From Candidatus Bathyarchaeota archaeon (GTDB taxonomy: Archaea > Thermoproteota > CALKCG01 > B24): a DNA stretch of 47,435 nucleotides. Positions 15,355 to 23,707 of the stretch are shown one piece after another. The stretch covers positions 1 to 47,435 of the forward strand of contig JAGHAZ010000055.1 in NCBI GenBank assembly GCA_021161255.1, written 5' to 3'. The stretch's first letter is position 1, and each line of letters opens with the position of its first letter. The translations under genes were made by a program, and so were the position numbers. Under the pieces are notes generated by a model that was not told where the DNA came from, searched no databases, and saw nothing but the letters and a program-made list of their open reading frames with translations.

Positions 15355-16547
15355 CACCTCCCGGTTCTCTTAAAGACCCTCCAGGCGAGCCTAGAGGGAA
15401 GACCCCATATCTCTATAAACCCGGGGGCCGCCGACTGGTCGAATCTACCTTCAACACTGTAGGTAGCCATCTCCTTACTGTAAAGCGAATACTCAGACAT
15501 TCTGGAGACCACGAGCATACTTCCCTTATAAAGCTTTAACCTAACCCATCCCCTCACAAGCTTCTGCGTATTCTCTATGAACGCCTCCAAGTCCTCTTTA
15601 ACCGGCTCGCACCACAGCCCGGAGTACACCAGTACTCCCCATTCCCGGTCTACGACATCTTTAAACCTCAATTGACGGGGGGTCAGGACAAGCTTTTCAA
15701 GGTCTTTATGGGCTTCAAGTATGCACAGAGCCGCGGGGCACTCGTAAACCTCTCTCGTCTTGATTCCGACAACCCTATCCTCGATGTGGTCTATCCTACC
15801 GACACCGTTCCTACCGGCGATCATATTCAACGTCTTTATGAGCGTCACACCATCCATCCTCTCCCCGTCGAGAGATACCGGTACACCGTCTTCAAACCCT
15901 ATGGTCACGTACTCGGCCTTATCAGGAGCCTTCTCAGGAGATACGGTCCACTTGAATACCTCTTCAGGCGGCTCCATATCAGGGTTCTCCAACGGGCCGC
16001 ATTCTATGCTCCTACCCCAGAGGTTCTGGTCGACGCTATAAAGCTTCTCCCTGGTGAACGGTATCCCATGCTTCCTAGCGTATTCGAGCTCAGACTCCCT
16101 GTCAAGCCCCCACTCCCTTACGGGTGCCAAAACCCTAAGCTCCGGGTTTAAGGCTTTAACGGTTACCTCTATCCTCACCTGGTCGTTGCCCCTGCCTGTA
16201 CATCCGTGGGCTACGGCGTCGGCGCCGACTTTATCCGCAACCTCGACGAGCTTTCTAGCGATCAGAGGCCTCGATAGTGCGCTGCTGAGGGGATATTTAC
16301 CCCCGTATAGGCCGTTAGCCTTTATACTCGGGAAGACGTAGTCTTTGACGAACTCCTCTTTAGCGTCTATGAAGAAGTGCTCGACGGCTCCCAGCCTCTC
16401 AGCCCTCTCCCCTATGGTTTCGAAGTCTCCGTCTTGCCCCACATCCAGAGTGACCGTGTAGACCTCTGCGTCATACTTCTCCCTCAACCATACGATCGAT
16501 ACGGAGGTGTCTAAGCCCCCGGAATACGCCAAGACGACTTTTGTCAA
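15354..16547 (-). CDS. argG: Argininosuccinate synthase
   Basis: This enzyme joins citrulline and aspartate using ATP, the penultimate step of arginine synthesis. KVVLAYSGGLDTSVSI is the N-type ATP pyrophosphatase loop, and the citrulline/aspartate-site segments CTGRGNDQVR, SVDQNLWGRSIE and GRIDHIEDRVVGIKTREVYE are intact. At 397 residues it is full length. The frame is open ten codons upstream to a GTG, but TTG at 16547 is preferred: GGAGG lies seven bases before it and the protein then begins at the usual point. Its stop is joined to the lysW start by TGATG, tying arginine synthesis to the carrier pathway. Confidence 0.97.
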   Translation of the reverse strand: MTKVVLAYSGGLDTSVSIVWLREKYDAEVYTVTLDVGQDGDFETIGERAERLGAVEHFFIDAKEEFVKDYVFPSIKANGLYGGKYPLSSALSRPLIARKLVEVADKVGADAVAHGCTGRGNDQVRIEVTVKALNPELRVLAPVREWGLDRESELEYARKHGIPFTREKLYSVDQNLWGRSIECGPLENPDMEPPEEVFKWTVSPEKAPDKAEYVTIGFEDGVPVSLDGERMDGVTLIKTLNMIAGRNGVGRIDHIEDRVVGIKTREVYECPAALCILEAHKDLEKLVLTPRQLRFKDVVDREWGVLVYSGLWCEPVKEDLEAFIENTQKLVRGWVRLKLYKGSMLVVSRMSEYSLYSKEMATYSVEGRFDQSAAPGFIEIWGLPSRLAWRVFKRTGR

Positions 16548-16617
16548 GTCTTTTCCTCCTTCAAACACCTTAGACACTTGTGCATTTAATCGAGAGAAGC
16601 TCGCCCAAATATAAATA

Positions 16618-17016
16618 TTACTGAGAGTCTTTCAGCCTCTCCCTTAGATACTCTGAAAACTCTTTAACCTCCCCTCTCCTTTCTACGTAGATCTTAGTCT
16701 CCAGTCTAACCCTGAGTCCGAGGCTCAGCAGGAATCGGTAGAACGTTCCACCGTCTATCCGGCTTGGAACACGCCTCTCCACTATGGCTCTGGCTAAGGC
16801 CTTGATTATCGCCTTCGCCTCTCTAGGATATTGAGCCTTAAGAGCATCCAGAACCTTACGCCCCGTAGAGTCTAAAGCCTTTCTAACGATTTCCTCGGGA
16901 TCTGGCTGCTTAACGACGGTCTGCTGCTGTTCACGGAGCCTCCTAGTCATAAGCATCCTCTGAAGCTCTAGGTACTTCTTCCTCATCAGCATCTCTAGCT
17001 CCTCGTCTCCGGTCAA
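16618..17016 (-). CDS. PDCD5-like DNA-binding protein
   Basis: A 132-residue basic, helical protein. The start TGDEELEMLMRKKYLELQRM resembles the N-terminal helix of the PDCD5/TFAR19-like archaeal DNA-binding family. It is followed by a Q-rich hinge, a helical bundle (ALDSTGRKVLDALKAQYPRE) and a C-terminal basic strand region. The central region is more divergent than usual, so the assignment is tentative. The frame extends 26 codons upstream, but TTG at 17016 is chosen because GGAGG precedes it by nine bases. It lies upstream of argG and divergent from lysY. Confidence 0.6.
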   Translation of the reverse strand: MTGDEELEMLMRKKYLELQRMLMTRRLREQQQTVVKQPDPEEIVRKALDSTGRKVLDALKAQYPREAKAIIKALARAIVERRVPSRIDGGTFYRFLLSLGLRVRLETKIYVERRGEVKEFSEYLRERLKDSQ

Positions 17017-17144
17017 TGCCGTTCTCCTCCAGTTAAAGGGACAGAGGTTCGACCGTTTAAACATGACGGTTTTCAGAGGAATTCTCAGCGGCATAAAGGT
17101 TAAATTTCGTTCCTATTTCCTATCTTTGGAAAGAGGAGGTTCGG

Positions 17145-18197
17145 TTGAAGGTCAGTATAATCGGAGGTTCAGGTTTCACAGGTGGAGAGCTTCTTAGGGT
17201 TCTCGCCTGCCATCCAGAGGCGGAGCTCAAAACGGTTACGTCGAGAAGATACGTCGGAGAATACGTCCATAGAGTCCACCCCAACCTAAGGGGGATTCTC
17301 GACGTACAGTTCACCAACCCGAGCCTCTCAAAGATAGCCGAAGAAAGTGACGTAGTGTTCCTATGCACCCCGGCCGGCGTATCGGTGAACATGGTTCCCC
17401 AGCTTCTAGAGACCGGGATCAAAGTCATAGACCTGAGCCCAGACTTCAGGCTTAAGAGGGCTGAGGACTACGAACGGTGGTACGGCTGGCGGCATCCTAG
17501 GCCAGACCTGCTCGAGAAAGCCGTCTATGGGCTTCCAGAGCTTCATAGGGACGAGATCCGTAACGCAGACCTTGTAGCCTGTCCAGGCTGTATGTCTACG
17601 GCCGCAATACTGGCGATGGCGCCGCTCTTCAAGTCGGGGCTTGTGGAGTCTGATAGGGTGGTCGTCGACGTGATGATAGGTTCCTCAGGAGCCGGTGCGA
17701 AGCCTTCGCTTGCGAGTATACACGCCGAACGCTACGGTGTGATCAGGCCGTATAAGCCAGTCGGCCATAGACATACCGGTGAGATAGAGCAGGAGTTGAG
17801 CATCCTATCAGGGGAGGAGGTTAGGGTTGCCTTCTCAGCTCACGCTGTCAACATAGTCCGTGGTATCTTAGCGGTCTGCCACTGTTTCACCAAGAAGCCG
17901 GTCTCGGTGAGGGACCTATGGAAGCTCTACAGGGGCTTCTACAAGGGTGAACAGTTCATAAGGCTTGTGAGGGATGTTAAGGGAATCTTCAGGTATCCAG
18001 ACCCTAAGCCGATCGTAGGTTCGAACTTCTGCGACGTAGGGTTTGAACCTGACCCATACACCGGTAGGGTCGTAGCCCTAGCGGCCATAGATAACCTCGT
18101 CAAAGGCGCCGTGGGGAACGCTGTTCAAAGCCTAAACCTCATGTATGGGCTGGATGAGAAGACCGGGTTGATGTATCCGGGTATACACCCGGTTTAG
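17145..18197 (+). CDS. lysY: [LysW]-aminoadipate/glutamyl phosphate reductase (LysY)
   Basis: A 350-residue ArgC/LysY-type NADPH-dependent reductase that converts the carrier-bound acyl phosphate to the semialdehyde. SIIGGSGFTGGELLR is the Rossmann loop, ACPGCMSTAAILA carries the catalytic cysteine (C149) and GHRHTGEIEQEL holds the family histidine. TTG start preceded by GAGGAGGT. It precedes lysJ by 13 bases, in one operon running away from the argG-lysW-lysZ-lysK group. Confidence 0.94.
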   Translation: MKVSIIGGSGFTGGELLRVLACHPEAELKTVTSRRYVGEYVHRVHPNLRGILDVQFTNPSLSKIAEESDVVFLCTPAGVSVNMVPQLLETGIKVIDLSPDFRLKRAEDYERWYGWRHPRPDLLEKAVYGLPELHRDEIRNADLVACPGCMSTAAILAMAPLFKSGLVESDRVVVDVMIGSSGAGAKPSLASIHAERYGVIRPYKPVGHRHTGEIEQELSILSGEEVRVAFSAHAVNIVRGILAVCHCFTKKPVSVRDLWKLYRGFYKGEQFIRLVRDVKGIFRYPDPKPIVGSNFCDVGFEPDPYTGRVVALAAIDNLVKGAVGNAVQSLNLMYGLDEKTGLMYPGIHPV

Positions 18198-18210
18198 GAG
18201 GCTTGTTTAC

Positions 18211-19401
18211 GTGAAAACCGAGGATGTCATAAGTATGGAGAGTAAGTATCTGGTGGATGTATACTTCAGGTATCCGGTTGCCGTAGCCCGGGGTAAAGGA
18301 GCAACCCTGTGGGACGTGGAGGGTAGGAAGTATATAGACCTCATGGGTGGATACGGTGTAGCGGTCGTGGGACACTGCCACCCTAAACTGGTCGAAGCGG
18401 TCAAGCATCAGGCCGAGAGGCTCATGATATGCCACCCGAGCCTCTACAACGAGGTGAGGGCGCAGCTTTTGGAGAAGCTTCTGAAGATAGCGCCTAAGGG
18501 TCTCGAGAAGGCTTATCTCTGCAGTAGCGGTGCCGAAGCGGTCGAAGCCGCTATAAAGATGGCTAGAAGATGCACAGGGCGGTCTAAGATAGTTTCGACG
18601 ATGGGTGGATTCCACGGTAAGACCATAGGCGCCCTATCGGTGACCTGGAACCCCCGGTATAGACGTCCCTTCCAACCCCTACTTTTGAAGAACGTGGAGT
18701 TCGTGCCTTACGGGAACCTCGAGAGGGCTGAGAAGGCCGTCGACGAAGACACGATGGCTTTCATAGTCGAGCCTATTCAAGGCGAAAGCGGTGTAAAGCT
18801 TCCCCCGGACGATTACCTTAAGGGTCTACGGGAGCTCTGCGATGACAAAGGGGCTTTACTGATCGTGGACGAGATTCAGACGGGGCTTGGACGTACCGGA
18901 GCCATGTGGGCTTGTCAGCATTGGGACGTGGAGCCTGATATCATGTGCGTAGCCAAGGGGTTGGCCGGCGGAATACCGATGGGCGCCACGCTTGCTAAGG
19001 ATGAGGTTGCTCGAAGCCTCAAGCGTGGGGACCATACGAGCACCTTCGGCGGTAACCCGGTCGCCTGCGCCGCTGCCTCTGCGGTCTTAGATATAATCGT
19101 CGAGGAAGACCTACCGGGTAGGGCTAGGCGATTGGGGAAGGTCTTCGAGGAGGGATTAGAGAGGCTTAAGCAAAACCATAGGTGTGTCAGGGAGGTCAGG
19201 GGTCTCGGTTTGATGAGGGCCGCCGAGCTACGGTTCGACGTGAAGAATATACTCATGAAAAGCCTGGAAAAGGGTTTGATAACTCTGTATTCCGGGAGAA
19301 ACATACTAAGGTTCCTCCCGCCGCTTGTGATAGAGGAGCACCAGATCCTAAAAGCCCTAGCCATCCTAGACGAGGTCTTAGACGAGTTAGACAGAGCCTA
19401 G
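18211..19401 (+). CDS. lysJ: [LysW]-aminoadipate semialdehyde/glutamate semialdehyde aminotransferase (LysJ)
   Basis: A 396-residue class III, PLP-dependent aminotransferase that aminates the carrier-bound semialdehyde. CSSGAEAVEAAIKMAR binds the PLP phosphate, LLIVDEIQTGLGRTG holds the Asp that contacts the PLP ring, and K249 in CVAKGLAGG forms the internal aldimine. GTG start with AGGAGG nine bases upstream. Family relatives are ornithine and acetylornithine aminotransferases; the location next to lysY settles the call. Confidence 0.94.
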   Translation: MKTEDVISMESKYLVDVYFRYPVAVARGKGATLWDVEGRKYIDLMGGYGVAVVGHCHPKLVEAVKHQAERLMICHPSLYNEVRAQLLEKLLKIAPKGLEKAYLCSSGAEAVEAAIKMARRCTGRSKIVSTMGGFHGKTIGALSVTWNPRYRRPFQPLLLKNVEFVPYGNLERAEKAVDEDTMAFIVEPIQGESGVKLPPDDYLKGLRELCDDKGALLIVDEIQTGLGRTGAMWACQHWDVEPDIMCVAKGLAGGIPMGATLAKDEVARSLKRGDHTSTFGGNPVACAAASAVLDIIVEEDLPGRARRLGKVFEEGLERLKQNHRCVREVRGLGLMRAAELRFDVKNILMKSLEKGLITLYSGRNILRFLPPLVIEEHQILKALAILDEVLDELDRA

Positions 19402-19817
19402 CCTCGCTCAAGAGGCTTATGTTCTAGGGCTTCTCTAACTGCTTCAATTATGCTCTCGTCCCCCGCTAAGAGCTTCCCATACTCTAGGATCTCTCTGACG
19501 AGTTTCCTACCCTCCTCCGCCATCTTCAGTAGCTCCTTGCTGGTGTATACCCTCGGCTCTACGTCGACCGACAGCGTTGGGTCTATAAAATCGGTTATAC
19601 GGTCCAGATGTCTCTCAGGGACGTTGTCCGATACGATAACGACGTCTGCGTCTGAAAACGCGGTGTAGTCGCCCCTCGCAAGCGACCCTATTAAAACCAC
19701 AGTCTTAGCTCCTCTATCCACCGCCCTCCTAGCGTACTCCCTAAGCTCTTCTAAAACCTTCTCGTAATCTAGTTTAAAGAACCTTACCTCTACAGAATCC
19801 GACGATTTCTTCCGCAT
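19398..19817 (-). CDS. MNT-type nucleotidyltransferase (antitoxin-like)
   Basis: A 139-residue minimal nucleotidyltransferase of the polymerase-beta superfamily. VVLIGSLARGDYTAFSDADVVIV gives GS...D-x-D, the catalytic signature. In MNT/HEPN pairs this protein AMPylates or otherwise silences its HEPN partner. ATG at 19817 is chosen, since the longer reading frame upstream runs through the HEPN gene; the two genes overlap by 44 bases. It ends with a four-base convergent overlap of lysJ. Confidence 0.85.
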   Translation of the reverse strand: MRKKSSDSVEVRFFKLDYEKVLEELREYARRAVDRGAKTVVLIGSLARGDYTAFSDADVVIVSDNVPERHLDRITDFIDPTLSVDVEPRVYTSKELLKMAEEGRKLVREILEYGKLLAGDESIIEAVREALEHKPLERG

Positions 19818-20163
19818 ATCTAACCGCCCTCTCCGCATCCTCTCTTGTATAATAGTCCATAGGCGCTCCTTCCGGGTGGAAGTTCGGATACCTCGTAGGA
19901 ATATGATGTCTGTCAAGCTCTTTAGCCTTCCCCACTACCCCACCCGGCGGCTTATGATCCTCAGGTAGCGCCTCAAGCATCCGCGATATGGAGTGACCCC
20001 AGACCTCTATACCCTGCTTCTGATACAGTGCTTTGACTGCTTTCTCCGCAGCCTGCTGGGCTGCGAAGCATGCCCACTCATAGTCGCCAAGCTCCATAGA
20101 CCTCTTGGCGTGCTCCAAGTCTCTCAAAGCCTGCCTTAACCAGTCTGCAGCCCGAGATACCAC
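19774..20163 (-). CDS. HEPN-domain protein (toxin-like partner)
   Basis: A 129-residue HEPN protein. ADWLRQALRDLEHAKRSMEL and WACFAAQQAAEKAVKALYQK are the two hallmark helices and HHIPTRYPNFHPEG is the usual loop. I see no clean R-x4-6-H RNase motif, only an RxxxxxxxxH in RMLEALPEDH and RHH, so RNase activity is not assured. GTG at 20163, preceded by GGGGGT, is preferred over an ATG at 20190, but both are possible. It forms a two-gene operon with the MNT gene. The pair may be a toxin-antitoxin module or a regulatory enzyme pair. Confidence 0.8.
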   Translation of the reverse strand: MVSRAADWLRQALRDLEHAKRSMELGDYEWACFAAQQAAEKAVKALYQKQGIEVWGHSISRMLEALPEDHKPPGGVVGKAKELDRHHIPTRYPNFHPEGAPMDYYTREDAERAVRYAEEIVGFCRGKVL

Positions 20164-20260
20164 CCTACCCCCATCTATATAGCCTTCCATCGACCATATA
20201 AGCATGCTCCATTTCTCTTAAGATAGATAGTTAAGTAGCTCGCGTCTCATATCTCGGATG

Positions 20261-20301
20261 TCGTTAAAACCTCCAGACCAGCCGCTAAGGTATTTTAACG
20301 A
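20261..20301. repeat. Perfect 9-bp inverted repeat upstream of the HEPN gene
   Basis: TCGTTAAAA at 20261-20269 and TTTTAACGA at 20293-20301 are perfect inverted copies separated by 23 bases. The site is between the end of the unknown gene at 20315-20668 and the HEPN start, so it may be a terminator for the former or an operator for the latter. Confidence 0.45.
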
Positions 20302-20314
20302 GTTTTCGGAACGC

Positions 20315-20668
20315 TCACAGGTGTACCTTGATCTTATCGGCTATGGAGGAGTTTAAGGCGTTTTTAAGCTCGTCTATAAGTCGTCTATATTTATCTTTTG
20401 GCATGGTGAAGGATAGCCTTATCTTACGCTCGTTCTCGAGGATCGCGACGAGCACCCTCTCGTCTCCGCATATAAACTCTATCACGCTGGGACCCCTTCT
20501 ACTCGCCTCTAGGTAGTTAAGCCGCTCCTCGAACGATAGCTTACGACAGACCTCTCTTATAGCGTTCAACACATCCTCGACTTTGACGTCTTCGAGGTCC
20601 AGCTCGGCCTCGTACGTCGGATACTTCTCTTCGCTCAAGCCTCTCTTATCTTTGAGATGGATTATCAA
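20315..20668 (-). CDS. Conserved-looking small protein of unknown function
   Basis: I cannot name this 117-residue protein. Composition suggests alternating strands and helices (YEAELDLEDVKVEDV then LNAIREVCRKLSF, and a late IRLSFTMPKDKYRRLIDELK). It is soluble, with one mid-chain Cys-Gly-Asp-Glu turn (CGDE). The general layout recalls the small Pcc1-like alpha/beta dimer proteins but the match is too weak for a call. It is divergent from the Na+/H+ antiporter with only 36 bases between the starts. Confidence 0.65.
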   Translation of the reverse strand: MIIHLKDKRGLSEEKYPTYEAELDLEDVKVEDVLNAIREVCRKLSFEERLNYLEASRRGPSVIEFICGDERVLVAILENERKIRLSFTMPKDKYRRLIDELKNALNSSIADKIKVHL

Positions 20669-20704
20669 GGTTTATAAACTTGACGAACGACCCTTAGCTT
20701 AAAT
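20669..20704. promoter_or_regulatory. Compact bidirectional promoter
   Basis: Thirty-six bases separate two divergent starts. TTTATAAA at 20671-20678 lies about 27 bases from the antiporter ATG at 20705, and ATATTTAAG read on the minus strand (about 20697-20703) lies a similar distance from the start at 20668. Both transcripts would then be leaderless. Confidence 0.5.
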
Positions 20705-21886
20705 ATGGAAACCATACCCACCGACCCCCTACTAGAATTCGCCATAGTCCTACTGGCGGCTAAGACATGCGGAGCCGTCATGAGAAAACTCGGCCAACCC
20801 GACGTCCTAGGCGAGCTTATAGCCGGTATGCTCCTAGGGCCTAGCGTCCTATCGCTGATCCATCCTGGGAAATTCTTCGACATGCTAGCCGAGATGGGTG
20901 CTATACTCCTACTCTTCGAGGTAGGGCTAGAGTCGGACGTTAGGGCTCTGTTGGCGGTGGGTAGGTCCTCACTTTACGTATCTATAGGCGGTGTGCTTAC
21001 CTCGCTGGTTTTAGGCTACCTAGTGTCGCTTCTGCTGAACTTTGAGCATATAACTGCCATATTCATAGGATCCGCTTTGATGGCGACGAGCGTAGGTATC
21101 TCGATCAGAACCCTATCGGATATGGGTAAGCTACACCTCAGAGGGTCTAGGTGCACCTTAGGCGCGGCTATAATAGACGACGTGTTAAGCCTATTCACCT
21201 TGACCATACTCGTAAGCACGATATTAAAGGGGAGTTTGGAAGTCGGAACGATCACTAGAACAATTCTATCCACCGTCTTATTCTTCGGTTTATTCCTTGG
21301 TTTAGGCGTCAAAGTATTCCCAAAGACCATCGACATATTGGCTAAACGGTTCAGGGTTAGAGGGGCTTTACTTAGCATAGCCGTAGCTACAGCGATCCTT
21401 ACAGCCTATGCGGCCGAGCTCACAGGCTTAGCAACGATCCTAGGTGCTTTGCTTGGAGGATTCCTGTTCGCCGAGACCGAGCATAAAGAGGCTGTGGCCA
21501 ACGATATCAAGCCCCTTTCGCATATTCTAACCCCTATGTTCTTCGTGCTCATGGGTATGCACGTAGACGTCCGTGTATTCAGCGAAATAGCCCTAATGAC
21601 GATACTCTTCATAACCGTCGCCGCGATAGGTAAGATAGTGGGATGTAGTTTAGGCGCCTTGGCCGGTGGTCTGACGGCTAGGGAGGCTTTGATAGTCGGT
21701 TTGAACATGATACCTCGGGGGGAGGTGGGGCTACTGTTCGCTCAGTATGGTCTTTCGCTAGGCATCTTAAACCAGCAGGCGTATCTAATACTCATAGTCG
21801 TCTCTCTCGGCTCGACCTTGATAACTCCTCCGCTGATAAGGATGGGTTATGCGTTCCTCAGCGCGAAACGTGAAGGTTCTACGTAG
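20705..21886 (+). CDS. Na+/H+ antiporter, CPA2 (NapA/KefB) type
   Basis: A 393-residue integral membrane antiporter with about 12-13 helices. KLGQPDVLGELIAGMLLGP is the typical opening segment, LAEMGAILLLFEVGLE the next, and AAIIDDVL places the paired ion-binding aspartates at D158-D159, which in NapA-type exchangers indicates electrogenic exchange. It has no C-terminal TrkA-N domain, unlike KefB. Starts with ATG and is probably leaderless. Role: sodium extrusion or pH homeostasis. Confidence 0.93.
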   Translation: METIPTDPLLEFAIVLLAAKTCGAVMRKLGQPDVLGELIAGMLLGPSVLSLIHPGKFFDMLAEMGAILLLFEVGLESDVRALLAVGRSSLYVSIGGVLTSLVLGYLVSLLLNFEHITAIFIGSALMATSVGISIRTLSDMGKLHLRGSRCTLGAAIIDDVLSLFTLTILVSTILKGSLEVGTITRTILSTVLFFGLFLGLGVKVFPKTIDILAKRFRVRGALLSIAVATAILTAYAAELTGLATILGALLGGFLFAETEHKEAVANDIKPLSHILTPMFFVLMGMHVDVRVFSEIALMTILFITVAAIGKIVGCSLGALAGGLTAREALIVGLNMIPRGEVGLLFAQYGLSLGILNQQAYLILIVVSLGSTLITPPLIRMGYAFLSAKREGST

Positions 21887-21904
21887 AATCGGGGGGACAT
21901 GGGG

Positions 21905-22672
21905 TTAATCGACAGGTATCTCATACCATACTCTTCCCCGTCTGTCTATGAGCACCCTTCTCCTGCGTCTAGCCCTTCTACCTATCAACGGCGTCACCAT
22001 AAGACCTGCTATGAAGCCTCCGATGTGGGCCCAGAACGCGACGCCTGAGAAGAACGGGGCAGGTAGTAGCAGCGATACGTAGCCCATGTATAGCTGGTAT
22101 AGGAACCAGAACCCTATGAACAGCACGGCGGGTATGCTTATGACCACGGGGATCATCCCTATGAAGGTTAAGACCTTCAGGTTCGCGCTGGGGAATAATA
22201 GCAGGTAGGCTCCTAGAAGACCAGAAATAGCCCCTGACGCTCCTACGCAGGGCGTCTCAAGGGGGTCATATACCGTGGCGCCCATGGGGCCGTATACCAC
22301 GATGGGCTCTGTGAAGAGTAGCAGGATCGCCATATGCGCTACAGATGCCAGTATACCCGATAGGAGGTAGAGGAGTAGGAACCTCGCTTTCCCGAGTCTA
22401 GCCTCTATGCCTGAGCCGAAGACGACCAGGTATATCATATTACCTGCAAGATGCATGAATCCTCCGTGTAGAAACATGGATGTCAACACCGTGTAGAGGC
22501 GCCTCCCCTCTAGAATATACGCCGGAACAAGACCGTAGGTCGCTACGGCCTCGTCTAAAAGCCCGTTCGCCACTAGGTAGATGAACACGATTACGTTGAC
22601 GGCCGTGAGGCCCCACGTCGCAATAGGCTTATACCTCTGTCTTTTAGGGTACGCTCCTATAGGTATCTCCAT
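21905..22672 (-). CDS. Rhomboid-family intramembrane serine protease
   Basis: A 255-residue rhomboid with about six or seven helices. The catalytic dyad is S146 in GASG and H216 in WAHIGGF; N78 in AGNM and the HGGFMH segment provide the oxyanion-side residues. It ends in a basic RRARRRRR stretch, consistent with a cytoplasmic C-terminus. Substrates are unknown. The ATG is taken as start; it is oriented away from the methyltransferase gene at 22772. Nothing in the neighbourhood suggests a dedicated substrate. Confidence 0.95.
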   Translation of the reverse strand: MEIPIGAYPKRQRYKPIATWGLTAVNVIVFIYLVANGLLDEAVATYGLVPAYILEGRRLYTVLTSMFLHGGFMHLAGNMIYLVVFGSGIEARLGKARFLLLYLLSGILASVAHMAILLLFTEPIVVYGPMGATVYDPLETPCVGASGAISGLLGAYLLLFPSANLKVLTFIGMIPVVISIPAVLFIGFWFLYQLYMGYVSLLLPAPFFSGVAFWAHIGGFIAGLMVTPLIGRRARRRRRVLIDRRGRVWYEIPVD

Positions 22673-22771
22673 GGTCCTGTACCCAGAGAGTAGAGAGGGC
22701 TTCTATTTAAAGAACTTTCCGTCTCGGATCGTTCATATATTGTTAAAGTTGAATAGTCTCTCGGAGACGGC

Positions 22772-23653
22772 TTGTCTAGGCGTTTCTACAAGGCTTTCAA
22801 GTACCGGTTTAAGAGGCTCCCGGTCTTAACTAGCCGTGTTGCCGAGAGGATTTTAAACGCCGCGCCTAGAGGGGGGGTCTCCGTCACGCTTGACATGGGT
22901 CTATCCGAAGAACAGGTCGTCGTAGAAGAGGAATATGCGGTTATACGTGGCTCGAATATTCGGCTTGGAGACCTAGAGGCCGTGCTTGAGGACGATAGGG
23001 CGGTTTACGTGGTGATAAACGGATCGCTTAGGAAACTCGCCTGGTACTCCGCCGGGAGCTACTATAAGCTTAGGTGCGTAGCCCCCGTGGAAGCGCCTAC
23101 GATAGAGATAAACGGCATACACATGCACAGAGTCTCAGGTATAACCCCTTGGAGGGACTCGGAAGCCAAGGTTAGACTCTTGTCGATAAGGAGGGGTGAT
23201 AGGGTTCTAGACGTATGCACGGGGTTGGGCTACACGGCCATATGGGCGTTAAAGATGGGTGCTGACGAGGTTTTAAGCATAGAGAAAGACCCTAACGTCC
23301 TCGAGATGGCCTGCTATAACCCATGGAGTAGGTGGCTTGAAGACCAGAGGGTCTCTATAATCTTGGGAGATGCTTCAAAGGTCGTCGAGGTGCTTGAAGA
23401 CCGTTCCTTCGACAAGGTGATCCACGATCCTCCTAGGCTCGCGTTGGCTGGAGAGCTGTACGCTCTAAGCTTCTACAGAGAGCTCTATAGAATACTCAAA
23501 CCCGGAGGCGTCCTAGTGCACTACACAGGGCGGCCAGGCTACAGAAGAGGGAAAGATGTCATGGGAGGTGTCAAGGGCCGGCTCGAAAAGGCCGGTTTCG
23601 TGGCTAAAAGAAGGCCGGAGATATCGGCGGTACTGGCCTTTAAACCACGTTAG
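22772..23653 (+). CDS. Archaeal class I SAM-dependent methyltransferase (COG2521-like)
   Basis: A 293-residue protein with an N-terminal archaeal domain (MSRRFYKAFKYRFK onward) and a C-terminal Rossmann methyltransferase. VLDVCTGLGYTAIWAL is the SAM loop, LSIEKDPN the acidic strand-2 residue, IILGDASK motif III and VIHDPPRL a catalytic-type loop similar to the N-methyltransferase DPPY. The target, perhaps RNA or a small molecule, is not known. Start TTG at 22772; no strong ribosome binding site is evident. It is divergent from the rhomboid gene. Confidence 0.85.
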   Translation: MSRRFYKAFKYRFKRLPVLTSRVAERILNAAPRGGVSVTLDMGLSEEQVVVEEEYAVIRGSNIRLGDLEAVLEDDRAVYVVINGSLRKLAWYSAGSYYKLRCVAPVEAPTIEINGIHMHRVSGITPWRDSEAKVRLLSIRRGDRVLDVCTGLGYTAIWALKMGADEVLSIEKDPNVLEMACYNPWSRWLEDQRVSIILGDASKVVEVLEDRSFDKVIHDPPRLALAGELYALSFYRELYRILKPGGVLVHYTGRPGYRRGKDVMGGVKGRLEKAGFVAKRRPEISAVLAFKPR

Positions 23654-23707
23654 AAGGTTATATTTAAGTCTAAAGAAGACGCTAAACCTTAGCTAGGAGG
23701 TGTTTAA

